A stretch of DNA of 64,000 nt from DASXKD01 sp963734725 (GCA_963734725.1 CAVTIX010000009.1:669979-733978); one strand, 5' to 3'; positions 42,391-51,301 are shown, counted from the stretch's first letter. Numbers and translations: made by a program. The notes: generated by a model not told the origin, from the sequence alone.

Positions 42391-43228
42391 GTCCGCTCCT
42401 TGCGCTTCCAGGCGCCGATGAGCAGCGGCCAGGTCATTGGCGCGCCAGCGAAGCGGGTGGCGTCACGGTCGAGCGAGGCGAGCGACGCGGCGGCGTCGGC
42501 TTCGGTGGTGATGCCGTACGCCACGGCCGCCGACAGCACGCTGCGGAAAGTGCGTTCCAGCAGCGCGCTCCCGGTGGCCAGCGGCTCCAGGCGCCCCGCG
42601 ACGTCGGTGCCATCCGGGTACCCGACGCCCGCTTCCATGAACAGCTGCGGCAGCCGGGCGCCGGTGTGCACGTCGGCGCCTGCCGCATGGAACGCGCCGA
42701 TGATCACCCGCGCCAGTTCGTCGACGCTGGCGAGCGGCGGGAGAACGCTGACGCCGCGGATGTCGTAGTCCTGCACGACCAGATGGCCGCCTGGGGCGAC
42801 GGCGTCCCACAGCCGCGCCAGCACCTCGACGCGCTGGGGCAGGTGGAACAGCAGCAGGCGCGCGTATACCAGGCCGAACGGCGCGCCCGGGATGGGCTCA
42901 CCCGCGGTGAGGTCGTGCGCCTGAAAGGAGCACTGGCGGTGGCCCGCCGCGTGCAACGTCGCCAGCGCCATGGCACCCAGCGAGGAGTCGGTGTCGATGC
43001 CCAGGACCGAGCCGCCGGCCCGGTCCGCCCGGCCATGAGGCGCATGGTCTCGCCAGGACCGCAGCCAGCGTCCAGGCAGGCCGCACCCCGCGTGAGGCCT
43101 ACCCGGTCCAGCAGCCGCCCGGTGGCGATCTCCCACACGCGTGCCTGCATCCGCAGCCGGTCGTATTCCTCCGGTGTGCGCCCCAGCGCGTAGGCGGCCT
43201 GCGGCCGCTCGGCTTGGGTGGTGCTCAT
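42387..43228 (-). pseudogene. SAM-dependent methyltransferase, frameshifted
   Basis: From ATG 43228 the first 70 codons read STTQAERPQAAYALGRTPEE ... CLDAGCGPGETMRLMAG (motif I). At about 43030 coding sense moves one frame over: GGSVLGIDTDSSLGAMALAT, then HDLTAGEPIPGAPFGLVYAR to KRKERT at 42387. The span of 842 nt is one base short, a probable G loss in a GC run. Corrected, it is about 280 residues, a small-molecule methyltransferase with ubiE-like motifs. It is directly upstream of, and overlaps, the PLP enzyme gene. Confidence 0.83.
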
Positions 43229-43310
43229 CGCGAAATGCCCCCTGTCTGTTCGCCATAGGCCTCTTCGCCGTGCGACCAGCATCGGCGGGATAGAGCGGAC
43301 TGTCGTTGGG

Positions 43311-44303
43311 CTACCGCGCAGGGCCCTTCTCAACGCGTGCAGACCTGCGGTACTCCGCCGGAGGCAATCCATGCACGGCACGGAAGGTCCGGCTGAAGTC
43401 GCCCGGGCTGGTAAAGCCCCACCGAGCCGCGATGGCCGCTACCGGGCGGGGCGCCAGCGCCGGATCGGAAAGATCCCGGCGGCAGCACTCCAGCCGCCGC
43501 CGGCGGATCCAGCCCGCCACGGTCAGCCCCTCATCGTGGAAGAGCTGGTGCAGGGAGCGCAGCGAAATGTGGTGTGCCGCGGCGATCATGGCCGGGGACA
43601 GCCGGGGATCACCCAGGTGCCGCTGTATGAAGGCCTGAACCGTGGTGAGCAGGGCATGCCTGCGGGCCTCCGGCCTGCCCCAGTCGTGCAGGTCCAGCTC
43701 GCGTGTCAGCCGGGTCGCCAGCACCTCCAGCGCGGCGGTCGATAGCCGCGCCGCCTCGGCCGGGCTGTAGTGATCGACGTTGCGGGCCAATTGAAGGAGG
43801 AACTGTGCAGTCAGATCGCCCAGCCCCGCGCTGGCCTGGAAGCGTACGGCCACCAGCTGCCGGAGCTGGCTGCGGGACAGCGGCAACAGGGACGGGGGGA
43901 ACATGAAGGTCATCATCTGCGTCGGCTGGGGTCCGCCGACCCCGCACGCCACCTCGTAGGGTCGCCGGGTGTCATAGATCGCGAACTCACCCGTCGACAC
44001 GGAGGCCTGCCGGCCGTCCTGGTCGATCACGCAGGAGTTGCCGCCGCACACCAGCACCATCTTCAGCATGTCGGGATCGGCCTGAGAGATCAGCTCGGGG
44101 GTGCGGCACACGGTGATGGGCATGATGTCCATCACGACCACCTGCATCGCGCCCAGACCGCTGGCGCGGAACTCTTCCACGTAATCGGAGGGAGCGCCGA
44201 TAGCGCGGCAATCCATCGGCACCCACGTCGCGGCCGTCATCTCCCGGACAAAGTCGAGACGGTCGGCCGCGGATACCTGATCGGTGCGAATCAGTGTGCT
44301 CAT
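43311..44303 (-). CDS. AraC-family transcriptional regulator
   Basis: About 330 residues. An N-terminal AraC_binding_2-like sensor domain (about 20-190) precedes two helix-turn-helix units at the C-terminus (LSPAMIAAAHHISLRSLHQL and PVAAIAARWGFTSPGDFSRT, ending FRAVHGLPPAEYRRSAR). ATG 44303 is the likely start; an ATG three codons earlier and one further upstream are possible. It lies 82 nt upstream of the methyltransferase-PLP enzyme operon, same strand, so it may control it. Confidence 0.88.
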   Translation of the reverse strand: MSTLIRTDQVSAADRLDFVREMTAATWVPMDCRAIGAPSDYVEEFRASGLGAMQVVVMDIMPITVCRTPELISQADPDMLKMVLVCGGNSCVIDQDGRQASVSTGEFAIYDTRRPYEVACGVGGPQPTQMMTFMFPPSLLPLSRSQLRQLVAVRFQASAGLGDLTAQFLLQLARNVDHYSPAEAARLSTAALEVLATRLTRELDLHDWGRPEARRHALLTTVQAFIQRHLGDPRLSPAMIAAAHHISLRSLHQLFHDEGLTVAGWIRRRRLECCRRDLSDPALAPRPVAAIAARWGFTSPGDFSRTFRAVHGLPPAEYRRSARVEKGPAR

Positions 44304-44395
44304 CGTTCTCATACCCAAGCGACATGCGCCAACTGCGCCGAGCACCCCCCGTGTAAAGTCCAGCATACCGAGATGTAAAGCACTCGTAAAGTATA

Positions 44396-44412
44396 CTAGA
44401 GCAATACTCTAG
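44396..44412. promoter_or_regulatory. Inverted repeat CTAGAG-N5-CTCTAG, candidate TetR operator
   Basis: Perfect 6-bp arms around CAATA in the AT-rich 167-nt region between the divergent AraC and TetR genes, 58 nt before the TetR start. TetR-family proteins bind such short palindromes and usually repress their own gene. Confidence 0.5.
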
Positions 44413-44470
44413 ACTAATATTCGCTTCACTGGCCACCGCGTCATCGGAAGATCACGGAGCAAGCCCGCAC

Positions 44471-45157
44471 ATGGCAATGAGAGAGCAGGCGGCCCGGGTC
44501 GCCGCGCCAGCGACGCGACGCCGCGGGCCGGCCAGCACCGAAGACGGGCAGCGCAGCCGCGACCGCATCCTCCAGGCTGCCCTGGACCTGATCATCGAAG
44601 CAGGCATCGACCAGGTCCGGCTCGCCGAGATAGCCCGGCGGGCAGGCATGAGTTCCGGGCAGGTGATGTACTACTTCGCCTCGAAGGAACACATCCTGCT
44701 GGAGACCCTGGCCTGGCAGGAGCACCAGGACACCGTCCGCCGGCAGGCCGCCTTGGCCAAGGTGACCGGCGCCTGGCGCCAGCTCGAACGGTTCATCGAG
44801 CTTTACCTGCCCGCCAGCCACCCGGACCCGAGCTGGATCCTCTGGCTGGAAGCCTGGGCGCGTGCGCCGCACGACAAGGACGTGAACCGGTTCCTCGAAG
44901 AACTGCTGAACCTATGGCGCGATGACCTCACCGCGATCATCGCCCGGGGGGTCGAGGAGGGGGCCTTCGACCCCCCGGCCGCGATGGGCGACTTCACCCT
45001 CCGCTTCATCGCCCTGCTCGACGGCCTCGCGCTCCAGCGGCTGCAGCAGATGCGCCATTCGTCCCGTAAGTACCTCACCGAGCTCGCGATGCACACGGCC
45101 CGCGCCGAACTGGACCCGGGCGCCAAGACTCCCGAGCCAGCCAGCGAGCAAGAATGA
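44471..45157 (+). CDS. TetR-family transcriptional regulator
   Basis: 228 residues. The N-terminal helix-turn-helix is RILQAALDLIIEAGIDQVRL, then AEIARRAGMSSGQVMYYFAS, then KEHILLE. The C-terminal ligand domain (about 85-215) resembles the TetR_C_6/BetI-like group (WILWLEAWARAPHDKDVNRF). Divergent from the AraC gene. Ligand and targets are unknown. Confidence 0.92.
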   Translation: MAMREQAARVAAPATRRRGPASTEDGQRSRDRILQAALDLIIEAGIDQVRLAEIARRAGMSSGQVMYYFASKEHILLETLAWQEHQDTVRRQAALAKVTGAWRQLERFIELYLPASHPDPSWILWLEAWARAPHDKDVNRFLEELLNLWRDDLTAIIARGVEEGAFDPPAAMGDFTLRFIALLDGLALQRLQQMRHSSRKYLTELAMHTARAELDPGAKTPEPASEQE

Positions 45158-45266
45158 GCCGCCGGGCAGCGCCGTTACCTGTTCGCTTGCGCGGGCCGAA
45201 CCTAACCTCGATGCCAGCCGGCGAGCCTCCGGCTACTTTCGGTGGTTATCGCACATACTGACCAAT

Positions 45267-46007
45267 GTGGACCAGAACCGGCAGGAAAGGCCCGCGCAGG
45301 TCCGTGGTGCGCGCAGCCATCCCGCGAGGGTTTCGCAGGCCACGTACTGGCGCAGGCGGATCACGGTCCTCGGCGTGGCAGCCGGGCTGCTCACCGCGGT
45401 CAGCTGGATGGTGAACGGGATGCTCAGCGCTAGTTCAACAGCTGGTCAGGCCGCTTCCGCGGGCAGCACGGGCACCACCCCGGCGGCGCACATCAGCAGG
45501 GACCCAGCTGTCACGCCGTCGCCTACGCCTTCTACGCACTCCAGTTCGGCGCCTGCGAAGCACCGGGCCGCGAGGCACGCTCATGCGCCGACGGCGACGC
45601 TGGCCTGCGCCCGTGGCAGCGTGGCACTCAGCGTTTCATCCCCGCAGTACTTCTATCAGCCAGGCAAGACGCCCAGCTTCACCGTGCACGCTGTTTCCCA
45701 GGCAAGCCGGCCGTGCCGGTTTAACATGAGCGCAAAGTTCGTGTCGGTGGTCATTGCCTCCGGTGACCGGCGCATCTGGAGTTCGGCGGATTGCGCGAGT
45801 GGCGCCGCCTCCAACATGGTTGCTATCTCCAGCGACCAGCCAGCGGCACTGAGGCTCTCTTGGGACCGGCAGGCCTCGTCGCCCGGCTGCAGCGGGAGCG
45901 GGCAGTTGGTGCGTCCCGGAGAGTACCAAGTCCGTGCGGTCGCCGGCCGCCTGCACAGCCGGAGCGTGAATTTCGTGCTCGGCGCCAAGGGTGTATCCGG
46001 TCCCTGA
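45267..46007 (+). CDS. Membrane-anchored exported protein, beta-sandwich type
   Basis: About 246 residues from a GTG. Residues 30-55 form an N-terminal membrane anchor (ITVLGVAAGLLTAVSWMVNG); a Ser/Thr/Pro-rich stalk follows to 110, and then a compact domain with four Cys (LACARGSVALSVSSPQYFYQ ... PCRFNMSAKFVSVVIASGDR ... SSADCASG ... SPGCSGSGQLVRPGEYQVRA). The alternation of strands and the PGxYxVxA end recall BsuPI/Ig-like extracellular domains of actinomycetes. The function is unknown; the start is uncertain. Confidence 0.65.
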   Translation: MDQNRQERPAQVRGARSHPARVSQATYWRRRITVLGVAAGLLTAVSWMVNGMLSASSTAGQAASAGSTGTTPAAHISRDPAVTPSPTPSTHSSSAPAKHRAARHAHAPTATLACARGSVALSVSSPQYFYQPGKTPSFTVHAVSQASRPCRFNMSAKFVSVVIASGDRRIWSSADCASGAASNMVAISSDQPAALRLSWDRQASSPGCSGSGQLVRPGEYQVRAVAGRLHSRSVNFVLGAKGVSGP

Positions 46008-46070
46008 CCTCGCCATCGTTCACCGGCGCGTTACCCCATCCACCGCCACGGCTGCCCTGTCTTGACGCCG

Positions 46071-46240
46071 CCAACGCCTAGCCGCCAGCGTCCTCAACGC
46101 GCAGCCGTGACCATCCTCAACGCCTAGCCGCCAGCGTCCTCAACGCGCAGTCGTGACCATCCTCAACGCCTAGCCGCCAGCGTCCTCAACGCGCAGTCGT
46201 GACCATCCTCAACGCACAGCCGCCAGCGTCCTCAACGCGC
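46071..46240. repeat. 23-bp tandem repeat, about seven copies
   Basis: Exact 23-nt periodicity from 46071 to 46240. Two unit types alternate, CTCAACGCCTAGCCGCCAGC-GTC and CTCAACGCGCAGTCGTGACC-ATC, making a 46-nt higher-order unit. It lies between the 46007 stop and the lysozyme terminator and has no coding sense. Confidence 0.9.
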
Positions 46241-46276
46241 GAGCCGGTGCCCGGTTCAATTCCGGGCACCGGCTCG
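46240..46276 (-). terminator. Terminator of the lysozyme gene
   Basis: 15-bp perfect stem CGAGCCGGTGCCCGG / CCGGGCACCGGCTCG, 7-nt loop, 15 nt past the minus-strand stop at 46291. Confidence 0.85.
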
Positions 46277-46290
46277 ACGGTAGGCACTGG

Positions 46291-48273
46291 CTAGAAGGGG
46301 CGCCAGGACGTTCCCGGATCACCAGTCGTGCAGGTGGCGATCACGAGCTGGGTACCACTGGTGGTGGCGTCACCAGGGTCAGCCAGGCACAAGCCAGATA
46401 CCGGATTGACCAGGGTAATCCCGAATCCCGCGGGCATCAGGCGCCATTGCTGTCCCTGAGTGCCGTGGCAGGAGTACAGCTGGACCGGGGTGCCGCTGGT
46501 CTTGGCGCCACCCTTGACGTCAAGGCATTTGCCGTTGATGCGCACGGTGCCGTCCCGCTCGGCCACCCAGGCTTGGGCCGGGGTGCCGTTGCAGGCCCAG
46601 ATGTCGACCTTGGTGTTGTTCGCGGACTGGTCGCCGCTGTCATCAAGGCACATCCCCGGGATCTGCGAGACCATCGGCCCGGCCGGAATGCTCCAGGCCT
46701 CGTTCGCATTACCGTTGCACGGCCAGAGCTCCACCTTGGTACCGGCGGTCTTGCTGTAGCCAGGGTCGGCGAGGCACATGCCCGACCACGGATTGACCAG
46801 AGTCGTCGGGTGCGCGCCGATCGCGGGGTTCAATCCCCGGGGGTTGACCAGGTGCCATTGCTGCGAGGGCGCGCTGGCGCACGGTTGCAGTTCGACGACG
46901 GTCCCTTGGGCGGCGGTGGGAATCGTGAGGCACTGATTGTTGATCCGCAACGTGTCGTCCTGGGCATACGTCCACGTCTGAGCGCTCGAGCCGGTGCAAG
47001 CCCTGATCTCGGCGGGAGTGTCATTTGCCAGCCCGTTGCCCGCCGCGGCCAGGCACAGCCCGCCACTTTCCAGTTGGACCAACCCTGCTGCCCCCACGCT
47101 CGGCGCGGGCTTGATCGTCCAGGTGAACGAGACCGAGCCGGACTGCCCTGCGGCGTTTGAAGCGCTCACCGTTGCGGTGTAGGTTCCGGTGGCCACCGGC
47201 CAGCCGGTGATCTGCCCGGTCGCGCTGATGCTGGTGCCCGGGGGCAGGCCCGCGGCGGAATACGACACGTCGCGTGCCGCCCGCGTGTCGGCGAGCCTCA
47301 GTTGGAGGTCGAGGGCAGCACCGGCCACGCTGGTCTGCGGACCGGGATCCAGCAGCGGTATCACCGTCGGGTTGATCTGGTCGAGGTCGGTGTTTCCTGC
47401 GGCGTCGATCCCCCGCACGGTGCCATCACTGGAGTACTGCCAGAACGCGTAGTTGCTCCAGCCTTTCGGAAGCGTCGGCCTGGACGCGGTGGTCCAGTCC
47501 GGAACCCACAGCGGGAATTGCCCGAAGCGCGAAGTCCCGCCGGTGCAGTCCTGCCACCATGGCCCGGGCCCGTAGATGATCGGCTCCTGGCCCGTCTTGG
47601 CCTGTACCTCGCTGCTGAATTGGGCGATCCACGACCGCATCGAGGACTGGCTGAGCCCGTAGCACTCGGCGCCGTACGGGTTGTACTCGATATCAAGCAT
47701 GATCGGCGGCATCTGGCCACCCAGTCTGGCCAGGTCCTTGACGAGGTAATCCGCCTGCGCCGTGGCACTGGCGGAGCCTCCGTTGCCATTCGGGATCGCG
47801 AACACGTAGGCGACCACCGACAGCCCGGCGGCCTTTGCCTGGGCCAGGTCGGTGAGCGCGAAGGGGTTACGGTAATACGTTCCCTCGGTGGCCTTGATCG
47901 CTGCGAACTGAACGCCCGACTTCGCGACCCTGGTCCAATTAATACTCTCTCCATTGGGGTGCTGCCACCGAGCCACATCCACGCCCTGCAAAGCATCCAT
48001 GCGCGCCGAGCCCAGCAGCGGCCCATTCGCCGAGTTCTCATGGTGGCCGCGGAGCTGGCGGAGCAGCTGGGGCGAGTGAGTTTGGGCGACGTTGAAGTGG
48101 CTCACCCGCTGCCGGTGGATCTTCGGCTCAATGCTGCGCCCATGATGACGGCCAGCGGAGGAGGCTGCGCTCGATTCGGCCACCACGGCTACTGAAAGAG
48201 CCGCGGCCATCACGACACCCAACCCGATCCGCATCACATTCTTCGGCGGCCGCCAGCCGCGCAGTACCCGCAT
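46291..48273 (-). CDS. Secreted GH25 lysozyme with Ig-like and ricin-type lectin domains
   Basis: About 660 residues from ATG 48273 (GGAG upstream). Signal peptide: VMRIGLGVVMAAALSVAVVA. The GH25 muramidase domain (about 95-300) has GVDVARWQHPNG, ATEGTYYRNP, IMLDIEYNPYG (acidic catalytic residues) and FWQYSSDGTVRGIDAAGNTD. A short He_PIG/Ig-like domain follows (GLPPGTSISATGQITGWPVA). Two ricin-B trefoil units (about 385-660) carry repeated CL-Q-W motifs (QQWHLVN, GQQWRLM). It hydrolyses peptidoglycan outside the cell and may bind sugar polymers. Confidence 0.92.
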   Translation of the reverse strand: MRVLRGWRPPKNVMRIGLGVVMAAALSVAVVAESSAASSAGRHHGRSIEPKIHRQRVSHFNVAQTHSPQLLRQLRGHHENSANGPLLGSARMDALQGVDVARWQHPNGESINWTRVAKSGVQFAAIKATEGTYYRNPFALTDLAQAKAAGLSVVAYVFAIPNGNGGSASATAQADYLVKDLARLGGQMPPIMLDIEYNPYGAECYGLSQSSMRSWIAQFSSEVQAKTGQEPIIYGPGPWWQDCTGGTSRFGQFPLWVPDWTTASRPTLPKGWSNYAFWQYSSDGTVRGIDAAGNTDLDQINPTVIPLLDPGPQTSVAGAALDLQLRLADTRAARDVSYSAAGLPPGTSISATGQITGWPVATGTYTATVSASNAAGQSGSVSFTWTIKPAPSVGAAGLVQLESGGLCLAAAGNGLANDTPAEIRACTGSSAQTWTYAQDDTLRINNQCLTIPTAAQGTVVELQPCASAPSQQWHLVNPRGLNPAIGAHPTTLVNPWSGMCLADPGYSKTAGTKVELWPCNGNANEAWSIPAGPMVSQIPGMCLDDSGDQSANNTKVDIWACNGTPAQAWVAERDGTVRINGKCLDVKGGAKTSGTPVQLYSCHGTQGQQWRLMPAGFGITLVNPVSGLCLADPGDATTSGTQLVIATCTTGDPGTSWRPF

Positions 48274-48490
48274 TGCTGCTCCTTCGGTCCCCAACTGCAT
48301 ATGTCTGGTAGCCATCCACCGCAGCTTCCGGGCCGGGGTGCCGGAAGATGACCGCCCCTTGAGCGGCTCCAGTCAAGCATCTATGCCGCCAATAGTCGCG
48401 TAAGCGGCGTTCGTGTCGTGTGTCGGGTTTTGCACTAGGTGAAGATTCGGTGGCTTTAAGCTGTCGCCGCGGCTAAGGAACTCCGGGCGC

Positions 48491-49789
48491 TTACCCACCG
48501 GGCACTGAATGCGCCTGGGGGATGCCAGCGAAGCTGGCCAGGGTTAGCGGCCTGGGGTGCAGGCGCCGTGACTGGATGGCGGCCAGGAGCGTGCTCAGTT
48601 GGTGGCCCAAGTCGGGGGACCAGCGCAGGAGCACGATCTCACCCGGCTCTAGGCCTTTGCCATTCCAGGTCCGGATCCGATTGCCGTTTGCCATGACGCT
48701 CCAGCCCGCCAGAGCCCGCAATCCGCCTTGGTAGGCGGCTGCTTGAACGGTCCGATTCATTGCCCCTGATGGCGGCCGGCCAATGCGCGGCGCCTCACCG
48801 AACCACCGCCCGAACGCCCCCTGAGCCCGCCCCCACTGAGTGACGGCCTGGCCCAGGGTCAGCTTGGTGAGGTCGGGCGCCGAAACCGTGTAGTTGCCTA
48901 TCGTCCCGCCGGCGCCGGTGAAGGCGCGCCAGTACAGCAAGTTCTTCTGGGTGACTTGCTCACTGAGGAACGCTGTGACCGGAACGTGGGTCCGGCGCAT
49001 GATGTTCAGCAGCTGCGGGCTCGGGGGCGAACCGGCATCCACGGTGATGTAGATGGCCTGGCCAGCTGGGCTCGCGGTGTTGTAAAGCGGGACCGCGCGC
49101 AGCGCGGGGATGTCCACCGGGACAACCGCCCGCTCGCCGTTAAGCGCGGTCAGTCTCAGCCGGGCCTTGCAGCGAGCCGGGCTCCTGGCCACCGCAACCT
49201 CGGCCGAAGCGGGGAAACTGATCGTGTTCGTGCCACACAGCGGCCCGCTCGGCTGGTGGCGCACGGGGCGGGACGCCCGGATCAGCAACCCGCTCGAGCC
49301 GGTATCGGACACCACGACCCGCAGCCGGGGCGGGGCGGTGACGGTCAGCACCCGGCGGGACGGCTGCGGTCCTTTCACCAGGACCACCAGACGTGTTCGC
49401 CTGCCCGGGGGCACTGGTATCCGGACTTTCCCGCCGTCTGGAGAGGTTCTCAGCAGGTGCTTCGCCGCGTGCTCCGACACCACCAGATGGCTGTCGGCCA
49501 CGACCTGATGGCCGGATGGGCCCGCACCGGGGGTGAGCCGGATCGTCACGGTATTCGTCGCCGGGGACAGCGCCCACACGATGCTGGGCCGGGACAACGC
49601 CTGGGCCGTGGCTCGCTGGCCCAGCCAGGCGGCGACCAATCCAGCAAGCACCAGCGCCCCAGCCATCAGCAACAGGACCAGCCGACGGTCGGGCCGTGGA
49701 CGACGGCCAAGCGGGGGACGACGGCGGAGTCGGGCCGCGACAGAGCGCGGAACGAGGCTCGTGCCGGTGGTCCCAGGACCGTCGCTCAT
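48491..49789 (-). CDS. Membrane-anchored NodB-like polysaccharide deacetylase homolog, degenerate
   Basis: About 432 residues from ATG 49789. One N-terminal membrane segment (RRLVLLLMAGALVLAGLVAA), an outer region of beta character, then a NodB-like domain (about 265-425): AIYITVDAGSPPSPQLLNIM, THVPVTAFLSEQV, GGTIGNYTVSAPDLTKLTLG, IGRPPSGAMNRTVQAAAYQG, IVLLRWSPDLG. In active enzymes the second motif is H(T/S)xxH; here it is NYTVSAP, with no His, so metal binding and catalysis are doubtful. It may bind glycan without cutting it. Confidence 0.72.
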   Translation of the reverse strand: MSDGPGTTGTSLVPRSVAARLRRRPPLGRRPRPDRRLVLLLMAGALVLAGLVAAWLGQRATAQALSRPSIVWALSPATNTVTIRLTPGAGPSGHQVVADSHLVVSEHAAKHLLRTSPDGGKVRIPVPPGRRTRLVVLVKGPQPSRRVLTVTAPPRLRVVVSDTGSSGLLIRASRPVRHQPSGPLCGTNTISFPASAEVAVARSPARCKARLRLTALNGERAVVPVDIPALRAVPLYNTASPAGQAIYITVDAGSPPSPQLLNIMRRTHVPVTAFLSEQVTQKNLLYWRAFTGAGGTIGNYTVSAPDLTKLTLGQAVTQWGRAQGAFGRWFGEAPRIGRPPSGAMNRTVQAAAYQGGLRALAGWSVMANGNRIRTWNGKGLEPGEIVLLRWSPDLGHQLSTLLAAIQSRRLHPRPLTLASFAGIPQAHSVPGG

Positions 49790-50210
49790 GGCAGAGCCCG
49801 CCGTCGTCGCGCGCCATCGAACGCCTCGCACCGGCGGGAGGCGCGAGCATTCCCGCTCATGACAACCCAGATTCACACACTTCGTGGGTCGGACCCGCCC
49901 GCCACGCCGAGGTCGCGTGGATCCAGAAACCGGATCCGGTGGCGGATACCGGACTCGTGGAGTTCGGAGACTCCATCAGCTTGCCAACGTCACCGGCGGA
50001 CTGTCGCACCCTGATCCTCAGCCCTGCCGCGCGACCTGATCCTCAACCCTGGCCGCGCGACCTGATATTCAGGCTTGCCGCGCGACCTGGTCCCAGTGCT
50101 GCCCGCGGCTACCGGCCCACCGGCAAGCCAGGCGGCCTGGCAAGAACGCAAGGCCCGAACTCGCTGGGTGCGGGTTCGAGGCCATTCTTATCCATTACGA
50201 AATTCAACTG
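49790..50210. other. Non-coding interval with short tandem repeats
   Basis: 420 nt upstream of the NodB-like gene and downstream of the tRNA. From 50006 to about 50092 it holds three to four imperfect units of 25-26 nt built on GCGACCTGAT-CCTCA. Promoter elements for the NodB-like gene should lie near 49800 but none was identified with confidence. Confidence 0.5.
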
Positions 50211-50285
50211 TGGGGCCGGTGGGACTCGAACCCACACTGTCAGAGACCTAAACTCTGCGCCTCCTGCCGATTGGGCTACGGCCCC
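50211..50285 (-). tRNA. tRNA with UAG anticodon (Leu by code), short variable loop
   Basis: 75 nt. Acceptor stem GGGGCCG/CGGCCCC (7 bp), anticodon stem CAGAG/CTCTG with loop TTTAGGT, so anticodon UAG (reads CUA, Leu) with G37. T-arm GTGGG-TTCGAGT-CCCAC and A73 discriminator. The D-arm pairs only three bases, like the D-arm of tRNA-Leu, but the variable region is five nucleotides, whereas bacterial tRNA-Leu normally has a long variable arm. CCA is not encoded. Its first ten nucleotides overlap the end of the HNH gene. Leu identity is by anticodon only. Confidence 0.88.
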
Positions 50286-50770
50286 TTCTTGTTCCTTAAT
50301 CTGCCAGCGAATGTTGGAGTCTGCGAGTGGCAGTTCGGGCAGAGAAAGCGGAGGTTCTCCTTCCTGTTGTCGAGCCAGTCTCCGTTGACGTGATCCACAT
50401 GCAATACTATCGGCTCGCCGTTCCACTCGGCCGCGACGCCACATGCCACGCAGGTGTACGGCACGCCGCTCTCCCGAAGTGCTCGGCGCAGGATGCGCGG
50501 CTTCGGCCGCCCTGACCCGGGTGAGCGGACTACCGGAACCTGTTCCGCAGCGAGCCGCCACGCGCTTGCCTTTCCTCTGTTCGGGGCAACCCGCTTGAAG
50601 TTTGATGTATCGATGCCGAACTGCTTGAGCTTCCGGCTGATGTGGGCGTGGGTGCCTCCCGCAATGGGAATCTGTAAGTAACGGAGCACCCCGGCGATGC
50701 TGATGGAGTTTTCTGCCGCTTCGGTGAGCAGTTCCCGGGTGTATTTCTCGCCGTGTTTGTTGTTCGCCAT
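50276..50770 (-). CDS. HNH endonuclease with N-terminal helical domain
   Basis: 164 residues. The first 60 (KYTRELLTEAAENSISIAGV, then LRYLQIPIAGGTHAHISRKL) form a helix-turn-helix-like region. The HNH domain (about 105-155) has CVACG, LHVDHVNGDWLDNRKENLRF and LCPNCHSQ: two CxxC pairs bind structural zinc, and the DHVNG and N/H residues give the beta-beta-alpha-metal site. Its stop codon TAG is nucleotides 8-10 of the downstream tRNA, so the RNAs must be separated by tRNA 5' processing. DNA target and role are unknown; it may be a homing-type nuclease. Confidence 0.88.
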   Translation of the reverse strand: MANNKHGEKYTRELLTEAAENSISIAGVLRYLQIPIAGGTHAHISRKLKQFGIDTSNFKRVAPNRGKASAWRLAAEQVPVVRSPGSGRPKPRILRRALRESGVPYTCVACGVAAEWNGEPIVLHVDHVNGDWLDNRKENLRFLCPNCHSQTPTFAGRLRNKKGP

Positions 50771-50836
50771 GCAGCGACATTATCGCGAGGGTCGGACAAT
50801 TCTCCGTTTTGGAGCGGGCCGGGAAAGAGAAAGGCA

Positions 50837-51301
50837 TCAGAGGCCGAGATCCTGGCGGAGCCGGGCGACGTGGCCGGTGGCCTTGACGTTGTAGTAGGCC
50901 CGGGAGATCTTCCCGTCGGGATCGACCACGAAGGTGGACCGGATCACGCCGACCCGGGTCTTCCCGTACAGCTTCTTCTCGCCGTAAGCGCCGTAGGCGT
51001 CGTGCACCTTGTGGTCCGGGTCGGACAGCAGCGGGAAGTTCAGCCCGTCGCGGTCGCGGAACTTGGCGAGCTTGGCGGGCGCGTCCGGGGAGATCCCCAG
51101 CACCGTCACCCCGGCCGCGGCGAGCGAGGCGATGCTGTCCCGGAAGTCGCACGCCTCCTTGGTGCAGCCCGGCGTCATCGCGGCCGGGTAGAAGTACACG
51201 ATCACCTGCTGGCCGCGCAGCGACGACAGGGTCACCTGCTTGCCGTCGGCATCGGTCAGCGTGAAATCCGGTGCGTCGTCGCCCGGTGCCACCTTGCTCA
51301 T
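50837..51301 (-). CDS. bcp: Thioredoxin-dependent peroxiredoxin (Bcp/PrxQ)
   Basis: 154 residues from ATG 51301. Peroxidatic Cys in TPGCTKEACDF, with a resolving Cys five residues on, as in PrxQ enzymes. GISPDAPAKLAKFRDRDGLN and TFVVDPDGKISRAYYNVKAT complete the fold. It reduces hydroperoxides with thioredoxin. Part of the conserved rph-rdgB-bcp run. Confidence 0.95.
   Translation of the reverse strand: MSKVAPGDDAPDFTLTDADGKQVTLSSLRGQQVIVYFYPAAMTPGCTKEACDFRDSIASLAAAGVTVLGISPDAPAKLAKFRDRDGLNFPLLSDPDHKVHDAYGAYGEKKLYGKTRVGVIRSTFVVDPDGKISRAYYNVKATGHVARLRQDLGL

Noticed and set aside
46071..46240. CRISPR array
   Set aside because: The 23-bp units are contiguous and alternate, with no unique spacers and no cas genes in the window.
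50211..50285. Amber-suppressor tRNA
   Set aside because: Anticodon 5'-UAG-3' pairs with CUA, not with the stop codon UAG, which would need CUA as anticodon.
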